From PALSA-1196 sp036833805 (GTDB lineage: Bacteria > Pseudomonadota > Gammaproteobacteria > Steroidobacterales > Steroidobacteraceae): DNA of 28,644 nt. A model generated the notes under the pieces. That model saw nothing but the letters and a program-made list of their open reading frames with translations. It was not told where the DNA came from and did not search any database. A program made the translations under genes and the position numbers. This document shows positions 13,845 to 22,760 of the stretch, one piece after another (positions within the stretch are counted from its first letter, which is position 1; every line of letters starts with the position of its first letter). The stretch spans positions 1 to 28,644 of the forward strand of contig DAITPA010000020.1 in NCBI GenBank assembly GCA_036833805.1, read 5' to 3'.

Positions 13845-16618
13845 TGGAAAAAGTCTACGCGCCGCCAAATATCGAGCGGCGGATCTATGGATTCTGGGAG
13901 GCGCACGGCTGGTTCGCCCCGCACAGACCGGGCGCGCAAGCCTTTTGCATAGTCATTCCGCCGCCGAACGTCACCGGCACGTTGCATATGGGGCATGCCT
14001 TTCAGCACACGCTGATGGATGTGCTCACGCGCTATCACCGCATGCGCGGCGATGACACGCTTTGGCAACCGGGCACCGATCACGCCGGCATCGCAACCCA
14101 GATGGTGGTGGAGCGCAAACTCGAAGCCGAAGGCCTATCGCGTACCGCTCTCGGGCGCGAAGCCTTCGTCGAGCGCGTCTGGAAGTGGAAGGAACATTCA
14201 GGCGGCACGATCAGCGCACAGATGAGAAGGCTCGGCGTCTCGGTTGACTGGTCGCGCGAGCGTTTCACCATGGACGCGGGTCTGTCGCGCGCGGTCACCG
14301 AAGTCTTCGTGCGCCTGCACGAGGATGGACTCATCTACCGTGGGAAAAGGCTCGTCAACTGGGATCCGGTGCTGTTGACCGCGCTCTCCGACCTCGAAGT
14401 GCAGAGCGAGGAGGAGGACGGCCATCTGTGGCACCTGCGCTATCCGCTCGCGGACGGCCCGGGCGCGGTGGTGGTCGCCACCACGCGCCCGGAAACGCTG
14501 CTCGGCGACGCGGCGGTGGCCGTGAACCCGGAGGATGAACGCTATCGCCATCTGCTCGGCAAATCTGTGCTGCTGCCGCTTGCGGAGCGCCCCATTCCGC
14601 TGATCGCTGACGCTTACGTTGATCCCGCCTTCGGCTCAGGCTGCGTGAAGATCACGCCCGCGCACGATTTCAACGACTACGAGATCGGACTTCGGCACGG
14701 TTTACAGCAGATCAACATCTTCACGCCGCGCGCTCATCTCAATGACAACGTGCCGGCGCGCTTTCGCGGCCTCGATCGCTTCGAGGCGCGGAGGCGCGTC
14801 GTCGCCGAGCTGCAGGCGGCAGGGCTCATCGAGCGCATCGAGAAACACCGGCTCATGATTCCGCGCGGCGATAGAAGCGGCGCCATTCTCGAGCCCTATC
14901 TCACCGACCAATGGTACGTGCAAGTCGCACCGCTCGCGGCGCCGGCAATCAACGCCGTGGAAAGCGGCCGCACGCGCTTCGTGCCGGAGAACTGGTCGAA
15001 AACGTATTTCGAATGGATGCTCAATATCAAGGACTGGTGCGTGAGCCGGCAGCTATGGTGGGGGCATCGCATTCCTGCATGGTACGACGCGCACGGCAGA
15101 CACTACGTCGGCAGGAGCGAGCAGGAAGTGCGCACGAAGCACCAGCTTGATGCGCATACAGTGCTGCGCCAGGACGAAGACGTTCTTGATACCTGGTTTT
15201 CCTCGGCGCTCTGGCCGTTCTCGACGATGGGCTGGCCCGAAGAGACGGTTGCGCTTAGCAAGTACTACCCGACCAGCGTGCTCGTCACAGGCTTTGACAT
15301 CATCTTCTTCTGGGTCGCGCGCATGATGATGATGGGCCTGAAGTTCATGGGCGATGTGCCGTTTCGTGACGTCTACATCACAGGGCTCGTGCGCGACGAG
15401 CACGGCGACAAGATGTCGAAGTCGAAGGGCAACGTCATCGATCCGCTCGACATTATTGACGGCATCGACTTGCCAGCGCTCATTGCCAAGCGCACCGGCG
15501 GCTTGATGCAACCGCAGTTGGCCCCCGAGATTGAGCGCGCGACGCGCAAAGCCTATCCCGAGGGTATCGCACCGCACGGCACGGATGCGCTGCGCTTCAC
15601 GTTCGCGGCGCTCGCGGGCGCGAACCGCGACATCCGCTTTGACCTTGCGCGCGTGGCAGGCTACCGCAACTTCTGCAACAAATTGTGGAACGCTGCGCGT
15701 TTCGTCACGCTCATGGTGCCGGAGCCCGTTAAGGCAGACTGCGCTGCCGTCGACCTCTCGATTGGCGACCGCTGGATCCGTTCGCGCTTCGGGCGGCGGC
15801 TCGAGGAAGTGCAAACGGCTTTGGCCAACTATCGCTTCGACTTTGCAGCAACCGCGCTTTATGAATTCACCTGGGATGAGTTCTGCGCCTGGTATTTGGA
15901 GCTTACGAAACCCGTACTGCAGTCCGAGTCCACGCCGGACGCCGTCAAGCACGCCACGCGCGCAACCGTAGCCGGCGTGCTCGAAGCCTTGCAGCGTGCG
16001 TTGCATCCGCTCATGCCGTTCATCACGGAGGAGATCTGGCAGAAGACGGCGAAGCTTACCGGCAGGGGCGGCGCGACGATCATGCTCGAGCCCTATCCGC
16101 TGGCCGCTGAGTTTCCGAGCGACCCGGAAGCCGAACGCGAAGTCGCTTGGATTCAGGGCTTCGTGCTCGCGGTGCGGCAGATTCGCGGTGAGATGGATAT
16201 CCGTCCGTCAAAGCTCATTCCAGTGCTCTTGAAGGACCCCGCGGCGCGCGACCGGGAGCACGTCGCGCGGCATCGCGCCTGTCTTGAAAAGCTCGCGGGG
16301 TTGCAGAGCATCACCATTCTCGAAGCGGGCGTCGCGGCGCCACAAGCGGCGACCGCGATGCTGGGTGAGCTCACGATTTTGGTGCCGATGGCTGATCTCA
16401 TTGACGCCGCCGCTGAATCCGATCGTTTGGGCAAGCGCCTCGCGAAGGCGCGCCAGGACCTCGAAAAGACGCGCGCGCAGCTTAATAACGAAAGTTTTGT
16501 CGATCACGCGCCCGCCGCGGTCGTCGCAGCATTGCGCGCGCGCGCCATCGATCTTGAGCGCGCGGCGTTCGGGCTCGAAGCGCAGCTTGAGCGCGTGCGC
16601 GCTCTGGCGAACGCGTGA
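13844..16618 (+). CDS. valS: Valine--tRNA ligase
   Basis: A 924-aa class Ia aminoacyl-tRNA synthetase that charges tRNA-Val. The HIGH-type motif is in PPNVTGTLHMGHAFQ near residue 45, and the KMSKS motif is in GDKMSKSKGN. The CP1 editing domain lies between them (VVATTRPETLLGDAAVAVNP). An anticodon-binding domain follows, then the C-terminal coiled-coil arm typical of ValRS (about residues 855-924, with SDRLGKRLAKARQDLEKTRAQL). ATG 13844 overlaps the pepA stop by one base; a GTG lies one codon upstream in frame, and the open frame before that lies inside pepA. Its own stop overlaps the moxR start in the same TGATG way. The gene is complete and intact. Confidence 0.97.
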   Translation: MEKVYAPPNIERRIYGFWEAHGWFAPHRPGAQAFCIVIPPPNVTGTLHMGHAFQHTLMDVLTRYHRMRGDDTLWQPGTDHAGIATQMVVERKLEAEGLSRTALGREAFVERVWKWKEHSGGTISAQMRRLGVSVDWSRERFTMDAGLSRAVTEVFVRLHEDGLIYRGKRLVNWDPVLLTALSDLEVQSEEEDGHLWHLRYPLADGPGAVVVATTRPETLLGDAAVAVNPEDERYRHLLGKSVLLPLAERPIPLIADAYVDPAFGSGCVKITPAHDFNDYEIGLRHGLQQINIFTPRAHLNDNVPARFRGLDRFEARRRVVAELQAAGLIERIEKHRLMIPRGDRSGAILEPYLTDQWYVQVAPLAAPAINAVESGRTRFVPENWSKTYFEWMLNIKDWCVSRQLWWGHRIPAWYDAHGRHYVGRSEQEVRTKHQLDAHTVLRQDEDVLDTWFSSALWPFSTMGWPEETVALSKYYPTSVLVTGFDIIFFWVARMMMMGLKFMGDVPFRDVYITGLVRDEHGDKMSKSKGNVIDPLDIIDGIDLPALIAKRTGGLMQPQLAPEIERATRKAYPEGIAPHGTDALRFTFAALAGANRDIRFDLARVAGYRNFCNKLWNAARFVTLMVPEPVKADCAAVDLSIGDRWIRSRFGRRLEEVQTALANYRFDFAATALYEFTWDEFCAWYLELTKPVLQSESTPDAVKHATRATVAGVLEALQRALHPLMPFITEEIWQKTAKLTGRGGATIMLEPYPLAAEFPSDPEAEREVAWIQGFVLAVRQIRGEMDIRPSKLIPVLLKDPAARDREHVARHRACLEKLAGLQSITILEAGVAAPQAATAMLGELTILVPMADLIDAAAESDRLGKRLAKARQDLEKTRAQLNNESFVDHAPAAVVAALRARAIDLERAAFGLEAQLERVRALANA

Positions 16619-17547
16619 TGCAGTCGGATCGCGCGGCGCTGCAACGGGCACTCGCATCCCTTGAAACCGTAATCTTGGGCAAACCGCGCCAAGTGCGCTT
16701 GTGTCTGGTGTGTCTGCTCGCGCGCGGCCACCTTCTGATAGAGGATGTGCCCGGTGTCGGCAAGACGACGCTGGCGCATGCGCTCGCGCACTTATTGGGG
16801 CTCGTGTGGCAGCGCGTGCAGTTCACGAGTGACCTCTTGCCGGCGGACATCATCGGCGTATCCGTGTTCGATCGCTCGCGGCAGCTGTTTGAATTCCGCA
16901 AGGGCCCGATATTCACGCAGCTGTTGCTCGCGGACGAGGTCAACCGCGCCAGCCCGCGCACGCAAAGCGCGCTTCTGGAGGCGATGGAAGAGCGTCAGGT
17001 GAGCGCGGATTTGACGACCTACCCTCTGCCCGAGCCCTTCTTTGTCGTTGCAACCCAAAACCCGCACGAGGAGGTCGGCACCTTCGCGCTGCCCGAATCG
17101 CAGCTCGACCGCTTTCTCATGCGCGTCACGCTCGGCTACCCTGACGCCACGCACGAACGCGAGCTTTTAAAAAGCGGCGCACGGCGCGAGCTCTTGCCGG
17201 CAATGACCGCGGCTGTAAGCTCAGCCGCTTTGCTGCGTATTCAGCAAGCGGTGCGCGCCGTGCACATCGCCGATGCGATCCTCGACTACACACTCGCTCT
17301 CATTGCGCGCACGCGCGCGCGTGCTGACTTGAAGCTCGGCCTTTCGCCGCGTGCCGGGCAGGGTCTCATTCACGCTGCGCAGGCTTGGGCCTATCTTGAG
17401 AACCGCGCGGCGGTGATGCCCGAGGACGTGCAGGCGGTACTGCCGGCAGTGATCGCACATCGCCTTGAGCGGCGCGAGGTAGTCGACGTGCGCACCGCAC
17501 GCAGCCTGACGGACGAAATCTTAAAATCGGTTCCGGTGCCGCTCTAG
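16618..17547 (+). CDS. MoxR family AAA+ ATPase
   Basis: A 309-aa cytosolic AAA+ chaperone-like ATPase of the MoxR family. Walker A is PGVGKTT (residues 45-51), Walker B is LLLADE (102-107) followed by VNRASPRTQSALLEAMEERQV, sensor 1 is FFVVATQNP and the arginine-finger region is LPESQLDRFLMR. The C-terminal lid includes LGLSPRAGQGLIHAAQAWAYLENRAAVMPEDVQAVLP, typical of the family. The start may be ATG 16618 (one-base overlap with valS, TGATG) or GTG 16615. MoxR proteins act with a partner from neighbouring genes, often DUF58/VWA proteins, and usually in maturation of envelope or metal enzymes. Here the partner candidates are the DUF58 and transglutaminase genes immediately downstream. No VWA-domain gene is present. 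Confidence 0.93.
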   Translation: MQSDRAALQRALASLETVILGKPRQVRLCLVCLLARGHLLIEDVPGVGKTTLAHALAHLLGLVWQRVQFTSDLLPADIIGVSVFDRSRQLFEFRKGPIFTQLLLADEVNRASPRTQSALLEAMEERQVSADLTTYPLPEPFFVVATQNPHEEVGTFALPESQLDRFLMRVTLGYPDATHERELLKSGARRELLPAMTAAVSSAALLRIQQAVRAVHIADAILDYTLALIARTRARADLKLGLSPRAGQGLIHAAQAWAYLENRAAVMPEDVQAVLPAVIAHRLERREVVDVRTARSLTDEILKSVPVPL

Positions 17548-17559
17548 AGCCGCTCGCCT

Positions 17560-18591
17560 ATGAAGCGCTACCTCGGCGAACGCTTCGCAAGCTGGGCGCG
17601 CCAGCGCCAGGGCGCCGACGCCTTGCCGGTCAGCGTGCACCACCGCAGGATCTATATTCTGCCGACGCGCGCCGGCTGGAGCTTCGCGCTCCTGCTGTTC
17701 GGCATGTTCATCGCCGCCCTCAACTACAGTAACAGTATCGCGCTGTTCCTCACCTTCTGGCTCGGCGGCTTCGCGCTCGTCGTCATGCATCGCTGCCACC
17801 GCAATCTCCTGGGCGTGCGCATAACGGGCGCCACGACGGCGGCAACCTTTGCCGGCGGCACCGGGACGCTCGACCTCACCCTCGAGAATCCCGCCGCGCT
17901 CATCCGCTACGGCATCGAAGCCGATCTGCCGGGCGCGGCAGCGGTCGCACGCGCCTTATGCCACCACCGTGCGCGTCGCCAAGCCNNNNNNNNNNCACGC
18001 GATCTTGACGCGTGCGGCGCAGCAGGCATGACCCTCGCCGTGCCCACCAAGGCTCGCGGTCTCATGCGCATCGATAAACTGCGCCTCACGACGGCACTGC
18101 CTTTTGGTCTCATGCGCGCCTGGACGTGGGTCTATCTGCCGCTTGAGATGATCGTCTACCCGCGCGCGCGTGGTGCGCTACCGCTGCCGGCCACAGGCGG
18201 CGCAACTTTGGGCGGTGAGCTGCGCGGCGCGGCAGAGGGTGATGAATGGTTAGGTCTGCGCAGCTTCCGTGACGGGGATTCCCCGCGCCAAGTTGCATGG
18301 AAGGCGTACGCGCGCGGTGCGCCGCTTCTCGTCAAGGAATACGAGTCGCGCAGCGCAGCGCAGCGCCACTTCGATTTCGAGCGGCTCGCAAACCTGGATA
18401 CTGAACGACGGCTCGAGCAACTGACGCAGTGGGTGGTCGAAGCCGAGCATCGCGGCGAGCGTTACGCGCTCGCGCTGCCGACTCTCAACATTGCAGCCGA
18501 CCGCGGCGCGCGGCATCAAGAGCGCTGTCTTGCCGCCCTCGCCCTGTACGGACTTGCGCCGCCGCGCAGCGCAGAGGCACAACGTGCTTAA
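17560..18591 (+). CDS. DUF58 domain-containing protein, interrupted by an assembly gap
   Basis: Encodes about 343 residues counting the ten Ns (17986-17995) as part of the frame. Two transmembrane helices (about residues 41-62 and 64-84) anchor it. The conserved DUF58 core is downstream of the gap: ARGLMRIDKLRLTTALPFGLMRAWTWV, then GDEWLGLRSFRDGDSPRQVAWKAYARG. Immediately before the gap the main frame reads ALCHHRARRQA, which is unlike the family, while the +1 frame from about 17945 reads PYATTVRVAK, the expected beta-strand composition. A sequencing error or frameshift near the gap is therefore likely and the residues around 128-155 should not be trusted. The gene is 12 bp after moxR and overlaps the transglutaminase gene by 8 bp. 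Function is unknown; it is a likely MoxR partner. Confidence 0.88.
   Translation: MKRYLGERFASWARQRQGADALPVSVHHRRIYILPTRAGWSFALLLFGMFIAALNYSNSIALFLTFWLGGFALVVMHRCHRNLLGVRITGATTAATFAGGTGTLDLTLENPAALIRYGIEADLPGAAAVARALCHHRARRQAXXXXRDLDACGAAGMTLAVPTKARGLMRIDKLRLTTALPFGLMRAWTWVYLPLEMIVYPRARGALPLPATGGATLGGELRGAAEGDEWLGLRSFRDGDSPRQVAWKAYARGAPLLVKEYESRSAAQRHFDFERLANLDTERRLEQLTQWVVEAEHRGERYALALPTLNIAADRGARHQERCLAALALYGLAPPRSAEAQRA
17986..17995. other. Ten-N assembly gap
   Basis: Ten consecutive Ns lie inside the DUF58 gene. A round number of Ns usually marks a scaffold join of unknown length rather than ten unread bases. The reading frames on either side do not join convincingly, as described for the gene. 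Confidence 0.95.
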
Positions 18592-20554
18592 GCGCGCGCC
18601 CTTTGCGCCCGTGCTGTGGAGCACCGCAGCGTTCGTCGGCGGCGCGCTTTTGCACATCGATCGCATTGCCCTGTGGGCGACCGCTGTGCTGCTCGTGTGC
18701 GCCGCCTGGCAGCTGCATGCGGCGCGACGGCGATTGCCGATACCGTCGAGGCCGGTGCGTGTTGCGCTCACCTTCATCCTGGTCGCGGCGGTGCTCGCGC
18801 TCTTTCACACGCTGAACGGCCTGGCCGCCGGCACCGTGCTGCTCGTTGTCATGGGCGCGATCAAGCTTCTCGAGACGCAAAACCGACGCGACTGCTACAT
18901 CGTGATTGGCGCTGCGCTTTTTCTGCTGCTCGCCGCATGCCTCGACCGGCAGGCTCTGGCGCGCGCCCCGCTGTACGTCGCAGAGACTGTTCTTTGCTGT
19001 AGCGCGCTTGCGGTTGCCGCCTACGGCGGTGCCGGCCTCCCCGCCCGCGTGGCCGCGAGCCTTGCCATGCGCACTTTGTTGCTTGCTCTGCCGGTGGCAC
19101 TCGTTTTGTTCCTGTTCTTTCCGCGTCTACCCGGAGGCTTCTGGGCATTACCCGCAAGCGACGCGGCGGTCACGGGACTCAGCGACAGCATGAGCCCCGG
19201 CAGCATCTCTGAGCTTACGAGCTCCTATGAGCCCGTGTTCCGCGCGCGCTTTGCAGGCGCCGCACCTCCGCCGCAGGAGCGCTACTGGCGCGGGCCGGTG
19301 CTGCACAATTTTGACGGCTACACATGGCGGCACACGAGTGGCGAGGCGTACCGAGCGCAGCCTTTGCACTATCTCGGGCAACCGTATCGCTACTCGATCA
19401 CTCTGGCGCCGGAGGCAAATCGCTGGTGGTTCGGTCTCGACATCGTGAGCGGCTCGCCCGACAAGCACGTCGCCTTTAGCTACGACTACACGCTGATCGC
19501 AAGCGAGCCGGTGACGCAGCCGACGACCTACGATGCGCTCTCCTACACGCACACCGAATCCGTTGCGCCGCTGTCGCCCTTCGCGCGCAACAAAGAAACC
19601 GCGCTGCCGCCGGCTCGCAATCCGCGCACGCAGGAACTTGCGGCGCGCCTGCGCGCGCACACCAAGACCGACGAAGCGTATTTGCGTGCCGTCGTTGAGC
19701 TCTTTCGTAGCGGCGGCTTCGAGTACTCCTTGACGCCGCCCAAACTCAACGCGGACTCGGTGGACGACTTTCTGTTTCGCACGCGTACCGGCTTCTGCGG
19801 CCACTTCGCCTCGGCATTTGTCGCACTGCTGCGCGCCGGCGGCGTGCCGGCGCGCGTGGTGACGGGCTATCAGGGTGGCGAGTGGAATCCCATCGGCGGC
19901 TATTTCGTGGTACGCCAGTCCGACGCGCACGCCTGGGCTGAGATCTGGGCCGATGGGCACGGCTGGCAACGCATCGATCCGACCGGCATTGTCGCGCCGG
20001 AGCGCCTGCGCCGCGGCATTCTCGACCTCTTGCCGGACGCGCTCTCGGCGCGCACGCGGCTCCTGCATGCGACCGCTTGGCTTACGTATCTCCTGCAGGG
20101 CTGGGATGCCCTCAACACCGCATGGAATGCGCGTATCGTCAACTTCGATGTCAACTCGCAGCTCAAGATCCTGGAGCGCTTAGGACTGCCGTCCGCGGAT
20201 TGGACCGCGCTCGTCGCGGCACTCGGCAGCGGTCTGATCGCCTGGTTCGTATGGATTGGCTGGCACATCGGGCGCACGGCGGCGCCGCGCCCGCACGATC
20301 GCCTGGCGAGGAGCTACGCGCGGCTGTGCGCAAAGTTTGCGCGCGCGGGCATAGCACGCGACGCAGCGGAGGGGCCGCTCGATTACGCGCAGCGCATTGC
20401 GGCGCGCCGTCCGGATCTCGCGCTGCGCAGCCAGGCGCTTCTCGCGCGCTACGCGCAGCTGCGTTTCGGCCGCACAACTAGCAAATCCGCCACCATGGCT
20501 ATCGCGGCATTCGAGCGCAGCGTTCGACTCTGCCGTGTTGCGCGGCGCGTGTGA
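18584..20554 (+). CDS. tgpA: TgpA-type membrane transglutaminase (DUF3488 / transglutaminase-like / DUF4129)
   Basis: A 656-aa inner-membrane protein. An N-terminal bundle of five to six helices (about residues 8-195, DUF3488) is followed by a transglutaminase-like domain. The thiol-protease-type triad is visible as Cys405 (GFCGHFASAF), His449 (DAHAWAE) and Asp465 (RIDPTG). A further transmembrane helix (about 540-562) precedes a short C-terminal DUF4129-like region (LARSYARLCAKFARAGIARDAAEGPLDYAQRIA). The start is GTG 18584, overlapping the DUF58 stop by 8 bp; ATG 18491 lies inside DUF58. In Pseudomonas aeruginosa the homologous cassette MoxR-DUF58-TgpA (PA2875-PA2873) includes a transglutaminase reported as important for viability. 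The catalytic domain is predicted to be periplasmic; substrates are unknown. It is the last gene of the pepA-valS-moxR-DUF58-tgpA run. Confidence 0.92.
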   Translation: MLKRAPFAPVLWSTAAFVGGALLHIDRIALWATAVLLVCAAWQLHAARRRLPIPSRPVRVALTFILVAAVLALFHTLNGLAAGTVLLVVMGAIKLLETQNRRDCYIVIGAALFLLLAACLDRQALARAPLYVAETVLCCSALAVAAYGGAGLPARVAASLAMRTLLLALPVALVLFLFFPRLPGGFWALPASDAAVTGLSDSMSPGSISELTSSYEPVFRARFAGAAPPPQERYWRGPVLHNFDGYTWRHTSGEAYRAQPLHYLGQPYRYSITLAPEANRWWFGLDIVSGSPDKHVAFSYDYTLIASEPVTQPTTYDALSYTHTESVAPLSPFARNKETALPPARNPRTQELAARLRAHTKTDEAYLRAVVELFRSGGFEYSLTPPKLNADSVDDFLFRTRTGFCGHFASAFVALLRAGGVPARVVTGYQGGEWNPIGGYFVVRQSDAHAWAEIWADGHGWQRIDPTGIVAPERLRRGILDLLPDALSARTRLLHATAWLTYLLQGWDALNTAWNARIVNFDVNSQLKILERLGLPSADWTALVAALGSGLIAWFVWIGWHIGRTAAPRPHDRLARSYARLCAKFARAGIARDAAEGPLDYAQRIAARRPDLALRSQALLARYAQLRFGRTTSKSATMAIAAFERSVRLCRVARRV

Positions 20555-20661
20555 ACGCAGCACCGCAGCGCGCAGCTTCGTCGTTCCAACCCAAGACGCG
20601 CGCCTCGCAACGTGCCGTGCGCTCGTGAACCGCGCTCAAATCTCGGCACAGAAATCTGCCA
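20555..20661. other. Convergent intergenic region, tgpA / prfC
   Basis: These 107 bp separate the stops of two convergent genes. I see several GCGC-rich short repeats but no hairpin followed by a T-run on either strand, and no small gene. Confidence 0.3.
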
Positions 20662-22248
20662 TCAAACCTGATATTCACGCGTTGGCGAGAAACGCAGTTC
20701 CGGCCAGCGTTCGATGGTGAGTTCGAGATTCACGCGCGACGGGGCGAGATACACGAGTGCGCCCGTGTGATCCAGCGCGAGCTGATCGTGGACCTTGACA
20801 CGAAATTCGTCGAGCTTTTTGGAATCGTCCGCGTCGATCCAGCGTGCGGTGTGCACATTGATCGTGTCGAACACGCACTGCACCGCGTATTCATCTTGCA
20901 GCCGGAAAGCGACCACCTCAAACTGCAACGGACCGACAGCGCCTAATATGAGATCGTTATTGCGCAGCGGCTTGAAGAGCTGCGTTGCGCCCTCCTCGCA
21001 CAGCTGCATGAGACCCTTCGTCAAGGCCTTCATGCGCAACGGATCCTTGAGAACTGCACGGCGAAAAAGCTCCGGTGCGAAATTGGGGATGCCGGTGAAG
21101 GTGAGATGCTCACCGGCGCTGAAAGTATCCCCGATATTGATGGTGCCGTGATTGTGCAGGCCGATGATGTCGCCGGCATACGCCTCCTGCGCCTGCAGGC
21201 GATCGGCGGCCATGAATGTGAGCGCATCGGCAACGCGGATCTCTTTACCGAGGCGTACATGGTGCAAGCGCATGCCGCGCGAGTACTGGCCTGAGCACAG
21301 GCGCATGAACGCAATGCGATCGCGGTGTCCCGGGTCCATGTTCGCCTGTATTTTGAAGATGAAACCGGTGAGAGAGCTTTCCAGCGGGTCAACGATGCGC
21401 TCCGTCGTCGCACGCGGCAGCGGCCCCGGCGCGTGCGCGACGAAGGACGCCAGGAGCTCTTCAACGCCAAAGTTATTGATCGCGGAGCCGAAAAATACCG
21501 GTGTCTGGCACCCTTTTCGATAGGCAGCGACGTCCCAGGCATGAGTCGCCCCTTTGACAAGCTCGATCTCGGTGAGGAACTCCTGCGCCGCCGCCCCCAG
21601 AAACTCGCGCGACTCGGGGCTTGCGAGGCCATCGATCCTGCGGTTCGCACCGACGCGTCCGCGCTCGCCGGCGGCGTAGGCGTAGATGCGATCCTCGAGA
21701 AGATGATAGATGCCCTTGAGCTCGCGCCCCATGCCGATGGGCCAGGTGACCGGTGAGGTTGCGATCTTTAGCACCTTCTCTATCTCATCCAGGAGCTCGA
21801 TCGGCGGTCGGCCGTCGCGATCGAGCTTGTTGATGAAGGTCATGATCGGCGTATCGCGCATGCGGCACACCTCCATCAATTTGATGGTGCGCTGCTCAAC
21901 GCCCTTCGCGCAGTCGATGACCATGAGGGCTGAATCGACCGCAGTCAGGGTGCGGTAGGTGTCCTCAGAGAAATCCTCGTGGCCGGGCGTATCCAGAAGA
22001 TTGACGATGCAGTCCTTGTAGGGGAATTGCATGACCGACGAGGTGACCGAGATGCCGCGCTGCTGCTCGAGGCGCATCCAGTCGGAAGTCGCGTGGCGCG
22101 CGGCCTTACGGCCCTTCACGGTGCCGGCCATCTGGATGGCGCCGCCGAACAGGAGGAGCTTTTCGGTCAGTGTCGTTTTGCCGGCGTCCGGATGCGAGAT
22201 GATCGCGAAGGTGCGTCGCCGACGGATCTCGGCCGCGAGGTCGTTCAT
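20662..22248 (-). CDS. prfC: Peptide chain release factor 3 (RF3)
   Basis: A 528-aa translational GTPase that recycles RF1/RF2 from the ribosome after peptide release. The G1 motif is SHPDAGKTT (about residues 18-26), G3 is DTPGHEDFSEDTYR and G4 is NKLDRD. The residues following G1 (LLLFGGAIQMAGTVKGRKAARHATSDWM) and the switch block QQRGISVTSSVMQFPYK are characteristic of RF3 and distinguish it from EF-G. Length matches E. coli RF3 (529). It is 11 bp downstream of rimI and probably the last gene of the pssA-udg-rimI-prfC transcript. Confidence 0.97.
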   Translation of the reverse strand: MNDLAAEIRRRRTFAIISHPDAGKTTLTEKLLLFGGAIQMAGTVKGRKAARHATSDWMRLEQQRGISVTSSVMQFPYKDCIVNLLDTPGHEDFSEDTYRTLTAVDSALMVIDCAKGVEQRTIKLMEVCRMRDTPIMTFINKLDRDGRPPIELLDEIEKVLKIATSPVTWPIGMGRELKGIYHLLEDRIYAYAAGERGRVGANRRIDGLASPESREFLGAAAQEFLTEIELVKGATHAWDVAAYRKGCQTPVFFGSAINNFGVEELLASFVAHAPGPLPRATTERIVDPLESSLTGFIFKIQANMDPGHRDRIAFMRLCSGQYSRGMRLHHVRLGKEIRVADALTFMAADRLQAQEAYAGDIIGLHNHGTINIGDTFSAGEHLTFTGIPNFAPELFRRAVLKDPLRMKALTKGLMQLCEEGATQLFKPLRNNDLILGAVGPLQFEVVAFRLQDEYAVQCVFDTINVHTARWIDADDSKKLDEFRVKVHDQLALDHTGALVYLAPSRVNLELTIERWPELRFSPTREYQV

Positions 22249-22259
22249 GCGGGTACGTG

Positions 22260-22760
22260 TCAGCCGCTGCGGGCGCGGCGGCTCTGCAATGCAAGCTTGA
22301 AGACGGCCGCATCCTCGCGGCCGCCCGGCGCCTGGTAGTAACCGCGGCGCGCGCCAATGTGCTCGAATGCAAACGCTTCATACAGCCGGATGGCGGCGCT
22401 GTTCGACGGCCGCACTTCAAGATAGGCGTAGTCGACCGCCGCGGCGGCGGCACGCTGCAACAGGTCCTCGAGAAGCAGCGCGCCGATGCCGCGGCAGCGC
22501 AGGTCCTCGCGGACGCATAGATTCAGAATGTGCGCTTCACCCGCCCCGGTGCTGACGATGCCGTAGCCCACCACCGCGTCATAAACCACGAGCGCGCGGC
22601 AGATATAGCCCACCTTCAAGCAGTCGCGGACGATTCCCTCGCTCCAGGGGAAACGGTACGAGGCCAGCTCAATCGCCACGACTGCCGCCACGTCCGCCTC
22701 CGACATGGGACGGATCGTAACTTCGGGAAGCGCCGACAAATGCTCCGCTGAAGTTGCCAT
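22260..22760 (-). CDS. rimI: Ribosomal protein S18 alanine N-acetyltransferase RimI
   Basis: A 166-aa GNAT-fold acetyltransferase. The acetyl-CoA-binding segment is LNLCVREDLRCRGIGALLLEDLL, with the R-x-x-G-x-G pattern. AAAVDYAYLEVRPSNSAAIRLYEAFAFEHIGARRGYY is the RimI-typical C-terminal half, and YPWS-like YRFPWSEGIVRDCL appears near residue 35. In E. coli RimI acetylates the N-terminal alanine of ribosomal protein S18. The first 14 or so residues are longer than usual, and an internal Met19 (MSEADVAAVV) is an alternative start. The chosen ATG shares its first base with the stop of the upstream glycosylase gene (TAATG), suggesting translational coupling. The neighbours usual in some species (tsaB, holD) are absent. 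Confidence 0.92.
   Translation of the reverse strand: MATSAEHLSALPEVTIRPMSEADVAAVVAIELASYRFPWSEGIVRDCLKVGYICRALVVYDAVVGYGIVSTGAGEAHILNLCVREDLRCRGIGALLLEDLLQRAAAAAVDYAYLEVRPSNSAAIRLYEAFAFEHIGARRGYYQAPGGREDAAVFKLALQSRRARSG

Noticed and set aside
16618..20554. A complete MoxR/VWA chaperone system for metal-enzyme maturation
   Set aside because: No von Willebrand A domain gene is present; the partners are DUF58 and a transglutaminase, which is the separate TgpA-type arrangement.
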